DNA of 64,000 nucleotides from Lentinus brumalis (lineage: Eukaryota > Basidiomycota > Agaricomycetes > Polyporales > Polyporaceae). The number at the start of each line of letters is the position of its first letter. Position 1 is the first letter of the stretch. This document shows, in pieces, positions 23,499-35,700 of this stretch. A program made the position numbers and the translations under genes. The stretch lies in the NCBI GenBank assembly GCA_001792895.1, contig MARA01000014.1, forward strand, positions 62,001 through 126,000, in the 5' to 3' direction. The notes under the pieces are model-generated. The model searched no databases. It was not told the origin of the DNA and saw only the letters and a list, made by a program, of their open reading frames with translations.

Positions 23499-23806
23499 GC
23501 TAGTACCCAGAATTATTCGCTGTACATGTTGATATAATGATGCACCCCTTTCGCGCGAATGGTGAATATGATGACCCGGGTATGCGTCTGTCTCATCTAT
23601 TTCTATCGAGTTCTAAAGGAACGACTATCTTCCGCTACAGAACTAGAGGCTGGCTTGCGAGCCTAGCTTCGACCCCACATACCGGCCCGGAGACCGGGCG
23701 TCCGAATAGGGCATCTCAGACGCCCATGAGATTTTTGGAAGCTACTTTGCAGACGCCCAATGAAACTCTAGCTGCCACAGTCACTATCCTGCCTTCACTT
23801 GCCACC

Positions 23807-26164
23807 ATGTCCCCTGCAGTTCAAAAAGCACATAAGAAAAGACAGGCAGCGACTCAAGCTGGTCCCACCGCGAAGAAGCCCCACCTCGAAAAGACCTCAG
23901 AGGCCAAGGCGAAGAAACGCAGCCGGCCCATCACCAGCTCCCTTCCCGAGGATAGTGCAGACACGTCTGACGACGACGAGTCTCCCGAGGAGCTTTTAGA
24001 GGAGGAGGCAGAGCATGAAGATGCGGATGTGCATATGGGCGACCACCAGACGGTCAAAGACCCCAATGGTAAGTCTGGCACATGTCCGTGATCCATCTGG
24101 TGCTTCAACTCAGACTATGTATTGCAGCTGCGAAAGAGTCTCATAAGGAACAACGCGCGCTTTTGGCGCAACGCAAAGCTGCCAAACCCCATTCCGCCCT
24201 TCTCACCGACGCAAAACGCGCATGGACGATCGCCCGCCAGAAGAACCTCTCCAAGAAGGAACGCACGCAGCACATCCATGAGCTTATGGACATCATTCGT
24301 GGCAAGGTGAAGGACATTGTCTGCAAACATGACGCCAGCCGCATCGTCCAGACTGTGGTCAAGTACGGAGGGCAGAAGGAGCGGAATGAGATCGCGGAGG
24401 AGCTGAAGGGGAAGTACCGGGAACTCGCGCAGAGCAAGTATTCAAAGGTATGCACTTTTGTCTCCCTCGCATTCGTCTCGTCTCTCTCGTGCTCATTCGC
24501 GATCCATCCCAGTTCCTCGTCACCAAACTCATTCGGCTCTGCCCCACATACCGACCGACCATCCTCCGTGAGTTCCAGGGCCACGTACTCAAGATGTTAC
24601 TCCATCGCGAGGCGTCTGGCGTCCTCTCCGACGCATTTGAGCTCTACGCCAATGCGTACGAGCGTTCCATTCTCTTGCGCGACTTCTACGGCAAAGAAGC
24701 AAGTCTGTTCACCGTCACGGCTGGGAGTGAGGAGGAGAAAGAGCGCTCGAAGCGAGGACTGAAGGGGCTGATGGAGGGCTTGGAGGGGGAGCGACGCAAA
24801 CGGGTGCTGAACGCCTTGAAGGACAACTTGGTGACGATGTGAGTTCGCATGTCTTCATCAAGACGCACGGCATCATCTGACTGGACGCAGTTACAACAAC
24901 CCTGACAAGGGCGCAGTCGTACATACTATCGTCCACCGTGCCCTATGGGAGTACCTATCGGCTGTCGCGGAGATGGAGGACGAAGCTGAGGCCGAGAAGC
25001 TTCGCCGAGAGATGTTTGAGACGTACGTTATACTCCTGTTTGTTCCTTCGTTCGTCCGTTCATAGTCCATCAGCTGTCAAGACGTTCTTGCGGAGATGGT
25101 GCATACACGAGACGGTAGCAGAGTCGTCCGTGAGTTCATTGCTTGGGGTACGGCCAAGGTCTGTACATGCATTCTCGTACATCAATAGCCCGAGCTCACG
25201 CGTGCCACAGGACCGCAAACATATCGTCAAAGCACTCAAGCCTCATATCGAAAGGATTTGCAAGGATGACGAGGCGCAGCTCGTCCTGTTCTCTGCGCTT
25301 GATATCATCGAGTACGTGGCAGTTGATCCCTTCTACTATCGCGCATTGCTGAATGCTTCAACAGTGATACCAAGCTCACAGCGAAATCCCTTGTGTCAGA
25401 CGTCGTCTCTGCCGCGCCTACACTGTATACCTCTTCGCAAGGCCGACGCTCACTCATCTATCTTGTTGCCCCCCGGACAAGGCGACACTTCACCCCAGCG
25501 CAAATTGCGACGTTGGCGGAGACTGACGCTGCACGCGCGAAGACGAGCAAGAAGGATGATGAACTGCGTACTTCCGAGATCCGCAAGGCTGCCAGTGAGG
25601 GACTGTTGAGCTGGGTCGCGGACAGCGGCGCAGAAGTCTCAAGAGACCCGGGTGGCAGCCTGGTCGTCTGCGAGATCATGCTAGACGCCGACGGAGGTAC
25701 GTACTCCATGCTCATTGCTCCTTCCCATAAGCTAACGCATCTGGTCAGACAAAACGAGTGCATCCGAGACGCTGCTTAAGGCACTTTGCGCTCCGTATCC
25801 CTCATCCGATCCCGCTGCTCCCCATCCCATTTCCCTTGCCCATACTTCCCGCCTCTACAAGACGCTACTCCAAGGCGGACATTTCTCGCACGCCACCAAG
25901 ACTGTCGAACGGGCGCCCCGGTTCTCGGCGCGCGACTTCGCGCAACGCTTTGTCCAGATAGTCGGTCGCGACAACACCGCTGCGATGGCTCAGGGCGACG
26001 GGGCGTTTGTCGTGGCCGTCCTGTGCGAGCAGCTCGCCGAGCACGAGGACGTTGAAGAGCGGAAGACAGTCAAGGGCTGGTTCGACTCCAAAACACGAAA
26101 AGCTGTTGAGGCAGCAGCCCCGAAAGGCGTGAACGTGCTCTTGGAGGGTCTGAAGAAGTTGTAG
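23807..26164 (+). CDS. PUF6: PUF6, Pumilio-family ribosome biogenesis / mRNA-binding protein
   Basis: Nucleolar Puf-A/Puf6 protein needed for 60S assembly and, in yeast, ASH1 mRNA control (family knowledge). The start ATG has a good context (gccaccATGt). A basic/acidic N-terminal tail (KKRQA, EELLEEEAEH) leads into Puf6-type PUM repeats: ARQKNLSKKER, IVCKHDASRIVQTVVKYG, SKYSKFLVTKLIRLCP, VLAEMVHTRDGSRVVREFIAWG and LYTSSQGRRSLIYLVAPR. The CPL domain closes the protein (GSLVVCEIM, FVVAVLCEQL, LLEGLKKL). Six or more short introns; for example GAGAC/gtacgt...catcag/C restores FETCQDVLAEMV. The gene looks intact. Confidence 0.93.
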
Positions 26165-26587
26165 TAGAGGATCTGGGCTGGCTTGCGTTACTTCTATCTT
26201 TGATTTTGCCGTGCTCTGCTGATATATACACACCACCTTCGCCGTTGGCTATACTGTCGTGGACCCGAGGTACAGCGTCCCCTGTTCTTTGGAAGTACTG
26301 CAGGTGAGTCTTGGGCACTGCGGGGCGCTGCTCCCGTGATTGTGCTGCGGAAGTGGCTCAATCACGCATCCATTGTCCTCCTCCGTGGGGGGAGCCTCTG
26401 GGCACCCTCGCCATCAAACTTTCTGCGCGCCGCCCGCTTTGTCCTTGCTCGCATTGACCCACTGGCCTCTACTTAAGCATGCCACCATATAAGGTGCGAG
26501 CTCATTGTGTACTCATCTTCGCCTACTCTCACTCTCCTTCCCTCGCCTCCCAGAACCACCCCAACCACTGCTCTTTACAACGAAGCT
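26165..26587. other. intergenic region upstream of the unknown gene at 26.6 kb
   Basis: No gene seen. A TATA-like tataagg sits near 26489, followed by a pyrimidine-rich stretch (26510-26580) typical of a fungal start site for the next gene. Confidence 0.45.
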
Positions 26588-27851
26588 ATGACTGACAAGC
26601 GCAACTCGCTCACTGCATATCTCTCGCAAGCGTACCTCTTCCCCTTGTTTACCCAAGAAACCGTCCCTCCCGTTCGCCAACATGCCCCGCGTTGGCCGGT
26701 CATGGAGGAGCTCAATTGTACGGCGAAAGAGACACGCGAACTCAGGGAAGTGACGGAGATGCCCCTGCTCGCCGTGGAAAACGCTGTTCGAACGTGTATG
26801 TGCACATAGCAATCCCTATTGGCAGTTTTATGAAATGACCTGTGACTTTCGCAGACTTCATCGGGTTCGAAGAAAAGCTGAAGACTGAGTGGCCCAATCC
26901 GAACCTTGCGCTGCCCTGTCCAGAAACAAAGGTCCTCGGCAATCCTGCGCTACGCCGTCTCCTTGTGAATAAAGAGCACGACTTCTTGGACGCGCTGCAG
27001 TACTTCATGTTGAAAACGGCGGCTGAAGCTGTTCGCACGATCGAGAAGCAGCCATTCGATGAGGACGAGCTCACGTTTATCAGGTTGCGTGCCCAGGGGG
27101 CGGTAACTTCGAGGAAGATCTGTACGCTGTGGATTTTTGGGAGCCCGGTCGGAGTATGTCCGTGACCCTGATCTCTATGGGAGAGTCACTCATGATTCGC
27201 TTTTCAGCTGCCGCGCGTCGTCACCCAGGGCGTTGTGGTACTTTCGCTGCCTCCCTGGGAGTTCGGCTCGGGCGACTTCCAACAGTTCGCTCGAGCTCGG
27301 AAGGTTAGAACTTCTATGCCTCATCGCGCAAGATACATCCGCTGACGTGGTGTCGAGCAGTTCGCGCGAGGAGACCTGGACAGAGAAGCACCCGAGGGAC
27401 CGAAGTGGAGCAATGCGGATAAGCTCTGGGCGTTGGTATGTGTCGGTGGCCCACAGTGTGTATATTGCCTACGCTGACTGTGAACAGACGTATGACACAT
27501 GCAAAACCTTTGGCTACAAGTGGTTCGTCGTCACTACTTACAACCACTGGGTCTTCGGCACGTGGAGTCCAGGTGCGTACGCTCGCTCATCCTTGGTATA
27601 AACCATGTTCACGTTCAGAGTCTTCGCATGCTTGTAGAATGGACTGCGGCCGAGGTCACACCTGTTTTACCCTTCGACAAGACCAGATGCGTCACGCTCG
27701 TAGAGCTGCTGGTATTCTGGACGCAGAGCGGACGAGGAAGAGTCCGGTACTGGCAAACCGCTGCGGTACGTCCCCACTGGCACGCACATATATGTCGTTC
27801 GCTGACGCAAGCGTTAACGCCATATACTATATTCAGGATGTTCGCCGTTGA
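26588..27851 (+). CDS. uncharacterised protein
   Basis: Exon 1 (ATG 26588) reads MTDKRNSLTAYLSQ... and joins across a 59-nt intron at RT/YFIGFEEKL. Later exons read LPRVVTQGVVVLSLPPWEF, FARGDLDREAPEG, then YDTCKTFGYKWFVVTTYNHWVFGTWSP, and across an intron EWTAAEVTPVLPFDK...LVELLVFWTQ. The aromatic segment followed by WTAAEVTPV has the look of a globular domain. I cannot name a family. No signal peptide or membrane span. Near 27095-27170 two frames are both open (one gives FEEDLYAVDFWEP), so the exon join there is uncertain and a further homopolymer error at the G run near 27097 is possible. Confidence 0.6.
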
Positions 27852-27935
27852 TGCTTCGCCATCACTTCTACTGATCCAGACGTTGTACTGTACCGTATGA
27901 TACTCGTAATATGAAGTCGCCTACTTATTTCCGTG

Positions 27936-29120
27936 TCATTGCAGTAGTGCATGCTGCCACACGAACCGCGCCACTTCCTTCACCATCGCTGGCGAGAAAT
28001 CATGGCCCACTCCTTCCTCAATAATCACTTCCTTCACCCCATGCTGTCCTACGTTAAGGGTCTCGACGAAGGTTTTACCAGCTGACCATGGGACCGTCTT
28101 GTCGTCTTTCCCTGCAAGGATGAGTACTTTCTTCCCTAGGAAAGGATTGGAGTCGTCGAGGGCGGTGTATGGCGACGCAGCTGGATCGGCGCGCTTTATC
28201 AGGTTGAGCAGGGAGTCAGGGATGTATGGTGGTCCGACGGGTAGCTTGTGGGCCTTGGCTCGCTTGGAGATGAGGGTGAGGTAGTCGGGACAACCTGTGA
28301 CGACGATGCTCAGCTGTCTCCGTCCTATGGCACAGTCCGCCGTGGCGTGCAAATTCGGACGTACCGATGATGGGAATGCCAAGCTTGACGCGGGGGTCTG
28401 TGTTTACGGTGAGATAACTATCGCCTTGAGTGTACGCACTTGCACTTGCCGTTACGAAGTACAAGCCAGGTTGAATGTCCACCCAGGCTCTTTCCCGCAC
28501 AGAGCCACTGGGAGATTTGACGTTCACCGTGGGGAAAGAGGTACGAGGGAAGAAAGTCGATAAGGTAGGATACATCTTGGGCGGTCCCCGCTGGGGACGG
28601 CGCAAGGAACGTGAGTGAAGCGTAGACAGTCCACGACGACATGATGACTGACTCTGTATAGCGTACATATCGATCCTGTGCGAGCGTTTGCGTTAGCTTG
28701 TAAGTAGAAGAGCAACTACATAGCGCACTCACGCATGTCGTTCGTTATTCTTCTCTGGCTCTTCGAACCAGCCCATGTTAGCTTTCGTATCCTCCACCCG
28801 CTTGCCGTGGTTACGATGATCCTAGTGTGGAGAGAAGTCAAAGCAATGATGTCATGTCTAACTCACTAACTTACGAAAGTAACGATATACAAGTCGTGTG
28901 CGTCGGAACTGGGGTGTACACGTCGGATTCCCTGCACATCCTTGAAGATATTGTGGACGTAGACTTCCATCTTTCTAGCTGAGCCCATGCGGCCATGCAG
29001 CAGGAACATCACCGCAACTGGTGTCGAAGCCGTCGTTGCGTTCGCACACGAGTAGACATCCAACGGTATTCCCGCCACCACGAGGCTGTGTTTGGATGCT
29101 GGTGTGTCCAGAGAAGACAT
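27936..29120 (-). CDS. alpha/beta hydrolase
   Basis: Intracellular esterase/lipase-like hydrolase of unknown substrate. The full alpha/beta-hydrolase set is visible in order: oxyanion-hole strand VMFLLHGRMGSA, HRNHGKR, the nucleophile elbow GKSLGGHSTW with catalytic Ser near 28495, an acid strand LAGKDDKTVPW with Asp, and the catalytic His in GVGHDFSP near the C-terminus (VARFVWQHALLQ). The gene has several introns; the middle exons read DRYAIQSVIMSSW and YLIDFLPSYLFPHGE. No signal peptide. ATG 29118-29120 starts MSSLDTPASK. It is tandem with NOG1 on the minus strand, with 312 bp between. Confidence 0.85.
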
Positions 29121-29432
29121 AAGTACTGGACTAGGATGAGGTTACACACTGCGTTAAGGGCCAAGTTCGGTGAATAGAATGAAGAACGCTGACCTGAAAA
29201 GATAACCAGCGTCGTTACTGGTAAGCGACCACAGTCTCTTATGTACATGCGGAAGATAAGCAGGCGGCAGTTGCCGTGCTCGGTGGTAATCGTGAGCCAG
29301 GGCTTCTCCACGGCCGAGCGCAACAATACTATGGGAAGTTCGAGTCGTGCAACGATCCGTCATGAATGTGATACCAAAAATACAGCAATGCGACACAACG
29401 ACGAGAGGATACAAGGAATGCGTACGATACAA
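29121..29432. other. spacer between hydrolase and NOG1
   Basis: Short region between two minus-strand genes. No feature recognised. Confidence 0.4.
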
Positions 29433-31826
29433 TCACCGACGATCCGTCTTGCCCATCTTCCGCTTCCCTGCGAACAGATGCTTGGGCTATAAACGAACAT
29501 ATTAGCAAGCTGAACGTCGAAAAGAGGACAACGGAGAGGGCCTACCATTTTGGTCTTGATAGCGCGATCGCTCTCTCCCGCGCGAGCCTGCATGTTGCGT
29601 TCTCTTTGCCCGAGGTTCCGCAGCTTGACAGCTTTTGATGCTTGCTGCATATTCGAGCCGTGATGAGCACTGATACCAAAGTGGAGCGGTCGATGATACT
29701 CACTGCCTCGTCCCGCATACCGGCAAGCTGGCGGTTTGTCCGTGGATGTCTTGCGTTTTTGGTGATGACAGCACCGGAGTTGTCCTTGGCCCTCTTGAGC
29801 TTAGGCGTCTCCTCCCCGTCAACGTCCATCCACTCGCCCTCGTCGCCCATCTCGGCATCCTCGTCCACATCCATCTCTGCATCCTCCTCACGCTGCCGCT
29901 TCCGCTTGGCGCCGGCAACCTTGGCGAGGATCTCGGCGCGCTCTTGGATGCGACTCGGGTCGAGGCCCGCTTTCGTCATGTCCGTCGTGAGCTCAGAGAG
30001 CGTACGGAGACCTGCTGTGCGAGGGAGCAGAGCACGGTTCTTCATAGCCTTCTTCGTGCCTTGGGACACGATCTTCTTCTTGAGTGCGTACTTGGCTGCG
30101 ACCGCGTCGCGCTCGTCGTCGGAGTCGTACTGCATTCGCGAGAGCTGTCAGCCATAGGCAACTTGTTATAAGAGACCGGTACGTACCATGTCCGACCCAC
30201 TCTCGTAGAAGCCTTCGGCCTCGAGCTTTTCCTCTTCCCGCTCGAGCGCGTCGAGCTTCTCGAGGATGTCGGGGTCGATGAAGTCGGCGACGTTCTTGCC
30301 GTCCATGATCTCCGGAATGACGTCGTTCTTCCACTCCTCGTCGGCAAGGAGGTAGTTCTCTGCAATAAAAGGACAGTCAGTGATAAGGCAACGACCTGTG
30401 AAAGGGGAACGCACTCCTGAGGTTGATGTTGTAGACACCAGCGCCACCCTCTTCCGCCTCGACATCGCGCTCGAGTTTGCGGCGCTCGGGGTCGGTCTTG
30501 TCGTACTTCTTGCGCTCCTTGACTGCCTCAGGTATGCAGGGTGTACGAACGACCTCATCGCGCGGCTTGGGCTGTGCGACATGCAGACGGTTCAGGATCG
30601 CGTTGACCTTGTTGCCCTTGAGCTTCGTGTCGACGCGGTGCTCGAGGAGCGCGTCGCAAGCGGTCGTCTTCACTATCATGACGCCCTCGTCGGAGTAGCA
30701 TGAGCACTGCACATGCCGGACGCCCTCGGAGTTGATGATTTCTTCGACCATGGCGCGGCGCTCGGGCTCGAGGTCTTCCAGCCGCGCAACGTCGGCCTTG
30801 TTAAGGACGAGGACGGTGGGCTTGTTGGCGAAGAGGGGCTTGATGGCGTTGAAGAGCTTACATTGCGCCTCGACGGAGTAGCCGCACTGCTCCGAGAGAT
30901 CCATGAAGTACAGGACGCAGGCCTTCAGATGCGCGAGCGCGGTGATACTCTGCATCTCGATGTTGTTCATCTCCTCGAGGGGGTGGTCGAGGATACCGGG
31001 GGTGTCGATGACCTGCCAACGCATGTAGCGGTGGTCGAGGTGGCCGACGAAGAGCGACTTGGTCGTGAACGCGTAGGGCTGCACGTCGACGTCCGCGCGG
31101 GTGACCTTGTTCAGGAAGGACGACTTGCCGACATTAGGGTATCCACAGATGAGCAGAGTGCGTGCGGTGGGGTCGATCGCGGGGAGACGGGACATGTGCT
31201 TCCGGACCTCCTCGAGGAACTCAAGGGCCTCGTTCTGCCGCTTCATGATGGTGGCCATACGGCCGAGCGCAGCCCGCTTGAGCTGCTTGCAGCGGTACAG
31301 ACTGTCGCCGAACTTGAGAAGACGGACATAGTCTTTCGCGACCTGGTCGATGAGATGCCGGGCGGTGCGGAGCTGGCCGAGAGCGAGCTTGTAGTGGTTC
31401 TTGTCGTAAAGGACATTCAGGAGGGAGGAAAGGAAGGGGTGCAGGTCCTACGAGGAGGTCAGCATGCCGGAAGATACGACGGGCCAGGAGCAAGGTGCAG
31501 TTTTGCAATGGCGCACATCGTGCTCTCAAAAACAACATGACACTCACGTCGATGATCGGGAACTCCTCCAGGATAGCACCAAGCTTCTCGTCAAAAGAGT
31601 CCTGCGTGAACTTCACTTTGCGCATGTAAAAGTTGCGGATTCGGCTGATCTTGAAGTTCTTGTGGATCACCTGTATACCTCATGCGTGAGCACTGCAAAC
31701 CCCACCGTGTCTCCCCAATGGAATGCATACCGTAGGCGTCTTGCGCTGGGTTTTCGAGAGGACGATGTCCAGGAAGTCCGATGCCTTGGGCACCGGCGCA
31801 ATCGCCTTGAGTCCGCTCGTCGACAT
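29433..31826 (-). CDS. NOG1: nucleolar GTP-binding protein 1
   Basis: OBG-like GTPase that inserts into the peptide exit tunnel of pre-60S particles during ribosome assembly (family knowledge). The start [15 protein letters not shown] at 31824-31826 is followed by [22 protein letters not shown]. GTPase motifs run in order: G1 GYPNVGKSS, the G3 region [10 protein letters not shown]4 LNKAD and the G5-like SEGV. The NOG1-specific tail follows with [28 protein letters not shown], an acidic stretch and the basic end [11 protein letters not shown]. Seven or so short introns. All GTPase motifs are intact. The length and tail are normal for the fungal family. Confidence 0.95.
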
Positions 31827-32016
31827 TGTGCTGGTGGTCCTGAAGAGTCAAGTCGATACGCGATACACAACCAGACCCAGCCGAAGAGGAGGTGGAGGAC
31901 GTCGGGAACGGGACGAAAAGCTCGAAGCAGTCCCGCCTGCCGCACGCACGCCTTCCCAAAATTTGGATTACATAAGGCAGCGATCACGCGGCAACCGAAG
32001 CAACAGGCGCCCGTCT

Positions 32017-32089
32017 GGGGAGGAGTTTAGGGAATCGAGGAGGGCGAGAACCCTGTGCGCTTCGCAGTAACCATCGGACTTGTCGTCGA
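32017..32089 (+). pseudogene. 73-bp relic of the 3-hydroxyanthranilate dioxygenase gene
   Basis: Three colinear blocks match the intact gene at 54.15 kb: 32017-32033 = 54416-54432, 32034-32049 = 54440-54455, and 32049-32089 = 54535-54579 with two substitutions. Deletions of 7 bp and about 79 bp separate them. The third block runs through an 8-bp gtcgtcga directly into sequence that at the other locus lies 341 bp further on (54913). It sits just downstream of the FunK1 3' end, in the same convergent orientation as at 54-55 kb. Confidence 0.85.
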
Positions 32090-32779
32090 CTCGTCGCTGT
32101 CGCCTCACTGCGACTCTGGAGTCACTCGCAGAAAGCCCTGGTCATTGAGGATGCTCTCTGCTTATCGCAGGGGTTCACCCATGTTCACACATTATCACAG
32201 CACGAGAACGGATAGCATAAACAGCGGGAGTTACCGGAAAGTATACGTAGAGCATAAAGATATCGATGCGACCATACAACAAAGACAGAGCAGTCAACAC
32301 GAGGGCACCAAAGGACTGCTGCGGCACCGACTTAAAGCCTTGGTGAGCCTTCCTATCAACGTCGAGTCCGACGACCTCCGGTCGTCTTTGGCGTAGCCTG
32401 GCTTGCCGCAGCGCGCCGCCGTGTCGCAGGCTTGTTCGTAGCCTGCGTCTTGTCCGCAGCAGTAGAACGAGCCCTGCCGCCCCGTTTTGGTGCGGGTACG
32501 CCAGATGCGCCGGCTTGCGCGACGGTCAAGTTGGTCTTTGGCTTTGGCAGCTTGCCGGTCTTGCTGCGAGTGAGCCGCGTAGAGGCCTGTATGACACAAG
32601 GAGCGGCAGCCGTAGGAGCAGGAGCAGCGGCCGCGGGAGCAGGAGCAGCTGCAGCAACAAGAACAGCGTCCATGGGAGCAGGAGCGGCGGCAGCAGCGAG
32701 AGCAGCGGCCGCCTGGGCCCGCGCAGCGGCAGCGCGGGTGACTCGTCGCACTGGAAGGTCCCCGGCAGCAGGTTCGTTC
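32082..32779 (-). repeat. segmental duplication, copy 1 (FunK1 3' end plus flank)
   Basis: About 700 bp nearly identical to 54913-55621, covering the last FunK1 coding segment (Ala/Pro-rich tail) and about 275 bp beyond its stop. Differences are scattered substitutions and a few short indels, so the copy is recent. Confidence 0.95.
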
Positions 32780-35700
32780 GTATCGCATGCCTGCACAACT
32801 GTAGTACGACGCCGCTTTGCGGGCCTCGCGTCCGGTTCCTCGGGGATCAGCTCGGCCTCTGGTGCGGTTGCGAGAAGGTCCTCTGCGTCGTGGTAAGAGT
32901 GGGCGACATCGGGCACGTCATGGACAGCCGAACCACCCTCGAGCTTATCGTTCTCCTCTACGTCCGGCATCGGAACGTCTTCCGTATCATCGGCCTGAGA
33001 AACTGGAACAACCCCGTGCTTGAGCGTGCCCGCAGCGGTTGTTGTTCGACGCGGAGACTTCTTGGTGCTGTTCTCGGCCTGCGGATCCGGAACGACGTCG
33101 TCCTCGGGCCACTCGTAATCCCCGGGGAGAAGTAGGAGTGGAGAATGTGCGCAATCAGCGAGTGAGACTGCAGCGCTGCCACATTGTCGCGCTGCTCCGG
33201 GGTAGGCTCGACCAGTTGGGGTGCCTTGTCCTTCTGGAATTTTGGCGGCGCCCCGAAGATCGCCTCTGGGCCCTCCAAGCCTGTCTCCCAGATGGTAGGA
33301 GACTCTGTCTTGGGAGTAGGAGGTGGAAGCTGCAGCTGTGGGGTACGGGACTCCTTGGGGCAGCCTCCCACCTTTGAATCACGTAGCGAGAGTGGAAGAC
33401 GGCGAGGAGCGCTGAGATGAGCTTGTTGAGAGGGTGTTCCTGTGTGATCTCCCCATCGGGGCTGGAGAAAATGATATCTCGAGTGGTGAATCTGAGGGTC
33501 TGGCCGTCAATGATGGACTGTTGCTTGGCGCTGGGGCATGAAGCCTGTCTGTACTCCGGGTCATACGAGTCGCCGGCAAAGTAAGCGGCGATGAACTCTT
33601 TGATCTGTTCGGTGGTTTTCAAGCTGCTTCTGACGCGCCGGATGCAGCCGTAGATGAGGACATGCAAAAACGACTCGAGCTCGTCTGCAATGGACGCCGG
33701 CATGGTGGGGTTCAGGAGGAGGTAGGCCGACATAAAATGCCAGGTGCCCTAGAACGATACGTCAGAACGAGCGAGACATGTATATTGTAGAGAAACATAC
33801 CGTGCGATGAGGCTGCATGGCCCACTGGACACTGGTGTGCTTGGCGAGCTCCCAATCCGCGAGCAAGCCTCTCCAGTAGATAACATACCGGCCGTCCGGT
33901 AGACATATGACCTCTGGATAGATCAACATGTTACCGGCGCTGATATCTCTGTGTATATACCCGCATTTTTTGTAGGCCGTTGCGTGCGCTGGAGGAATGC
34001 ATCAGTGTGCATGTTCAGAGCGTATGATTACTGCAACTTGCTTACCGGTTACACATTCATATATGATGCGGACAAACTGTCGACTGCTCTTGAAAGCGGT
34101 CAGAGGAAGGCCGATCTCCCGGACGACTATACGGGTATGAATCATGTGCCGCAGACCCGCTCCCATGTTTTCTTTGCCTCGGAAGGTATCGTACGACCGC
34201 TTGGTGCCGCGGGGCCCTTTGCTTTTTGCTTTGGTGGTTGTTGGCGGAGGCGCAGGAGGGTTCATGGTGGGATCGAACGCAGGGAGTTCGGGCGCCGTCT
34301 TCGCAGGCGAAGCAGCCGCGGGCTGACCCGCACCCTCGGAATCTGGTCCTGCAGGGCACGCTGATGCCGCCAGCCTTGTGACAGGCTTCTCCTTCGGCTT
34401 GTAGACTTTCTCCTTCACGAATTTCATGAACTTCATCTCGGCCACTGTCGGCGGCGGAACAGTCTTTTCAAATGCCGGGAGTGTCTTGTCGACCTCCTTC
34501 TTCTTTCCCGTCGCGGGACTAAAGCGGGGTGATAGTGCGAGACCTCGGTCTCCTGTACGCCGAACCCGGCCTCTGTATGGGAGACGTCGCCATATCGGAT
34601 GATGGTCGGGATGTTCTTGACGCCGTTCGCGTTGAGCTTGGCGAGGATGTCGCCTTCCATATCAACGCCCGTGTAGCCCGGCCGCCAGCAGTCCTTCAAG
34701 AAGACGAATCGCTGAGTCTTCCACTCCAGAGCAATGTAACCACGAGTCCCACGGCCAACCATACCAAATCCGAGGAACATGTACTTCGCGACGAGGTACT
34801 CTTGGCCATCGACGAGAAGGCGGTATCGAGGGAAGTCTTCTTTGAGTGAGTCGCGAAACATTTCGCGGATGTGAGATAGGACAGGAATGACGGGCGGTGT
34901 ATCCTTGTGGCCAGAACATTCACAGGTAGGATCGTCGTGCAGGTCAGCATCAGGGTGATAAGTCAGCGATCCGTAGGCTGTGTCCGGCTGCTTGAAGACC
35001 TCGTGAATGGGACCGTCGAGCACGCCTTCAGCCGAGTTGAGATCGTCCTTGTCGTCCTCGGCGAGTAGGTCCATGCGCTTCCAGCCACACGAGTTCTTCA
35101 TCAGAAGGACGGCGCTCGTGTCGAAACCTTGCTGAGCACGGCTGAGCTTCGAAAGAGCGTGCAGCACTTCCAGAAGGGCCCTCGTGCCAGCAAGAGTGCG
35201 GCAGTAGTCGACGGACTCCGTGACGGCCACGCCGGAGCGGTCCCAGCGCATCACGCGAAACTTGTCCGAATTGACGAGCAGAAGGAAGATTTTGCACCGG
35301 TGTTGGTAGGCGAAGAGGCGTTCGGCATAATGCATAAGCTGTCCGCGAACAGCGATCCGGGTCTGCGCCGTCGCGTCGGGGCCATGTAGAGGGCGGTCGT
35401 CGAATGGATCGCTCTTGGTCCCGCCCGCTTTGAACTCGACGAGGAAGCGGATGTAGGGCCAGTTGGGGCAGCCCGGATTGATAAAGTCGTAATCAGAGTT
35501 GTGAATGAACGAACCATCGACTTTGGACAACGTGCTATCGGTCGAGTCGTGGCGTGCCTCGGAGTTGTGGAGGTAGTGGTCGGCTACCAGATGGTGTGCA
35601 GCATCGACCAGCTCCTGTTGTCCACCAATGAGGCTCGAGTCAAAGTTGATGAGCAACATCGAAACCACGTACCCATGCTGTCGACAAGTCCTTCTCTGAT

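Noticed and set aside
30713..31540. 275-codon open frame antisense to NOG1
   Set aside because: Covers the NOG1 GTPase exon exactly; composition is that of a reverse shadow.
32158..32345. Shared 3' flank of the FunK1 copies as a transposon terminal repeat
   Set aside because: It is part of the simple 700-bp segmental duplication; no inverted termini, transposase or poly(A) was found.
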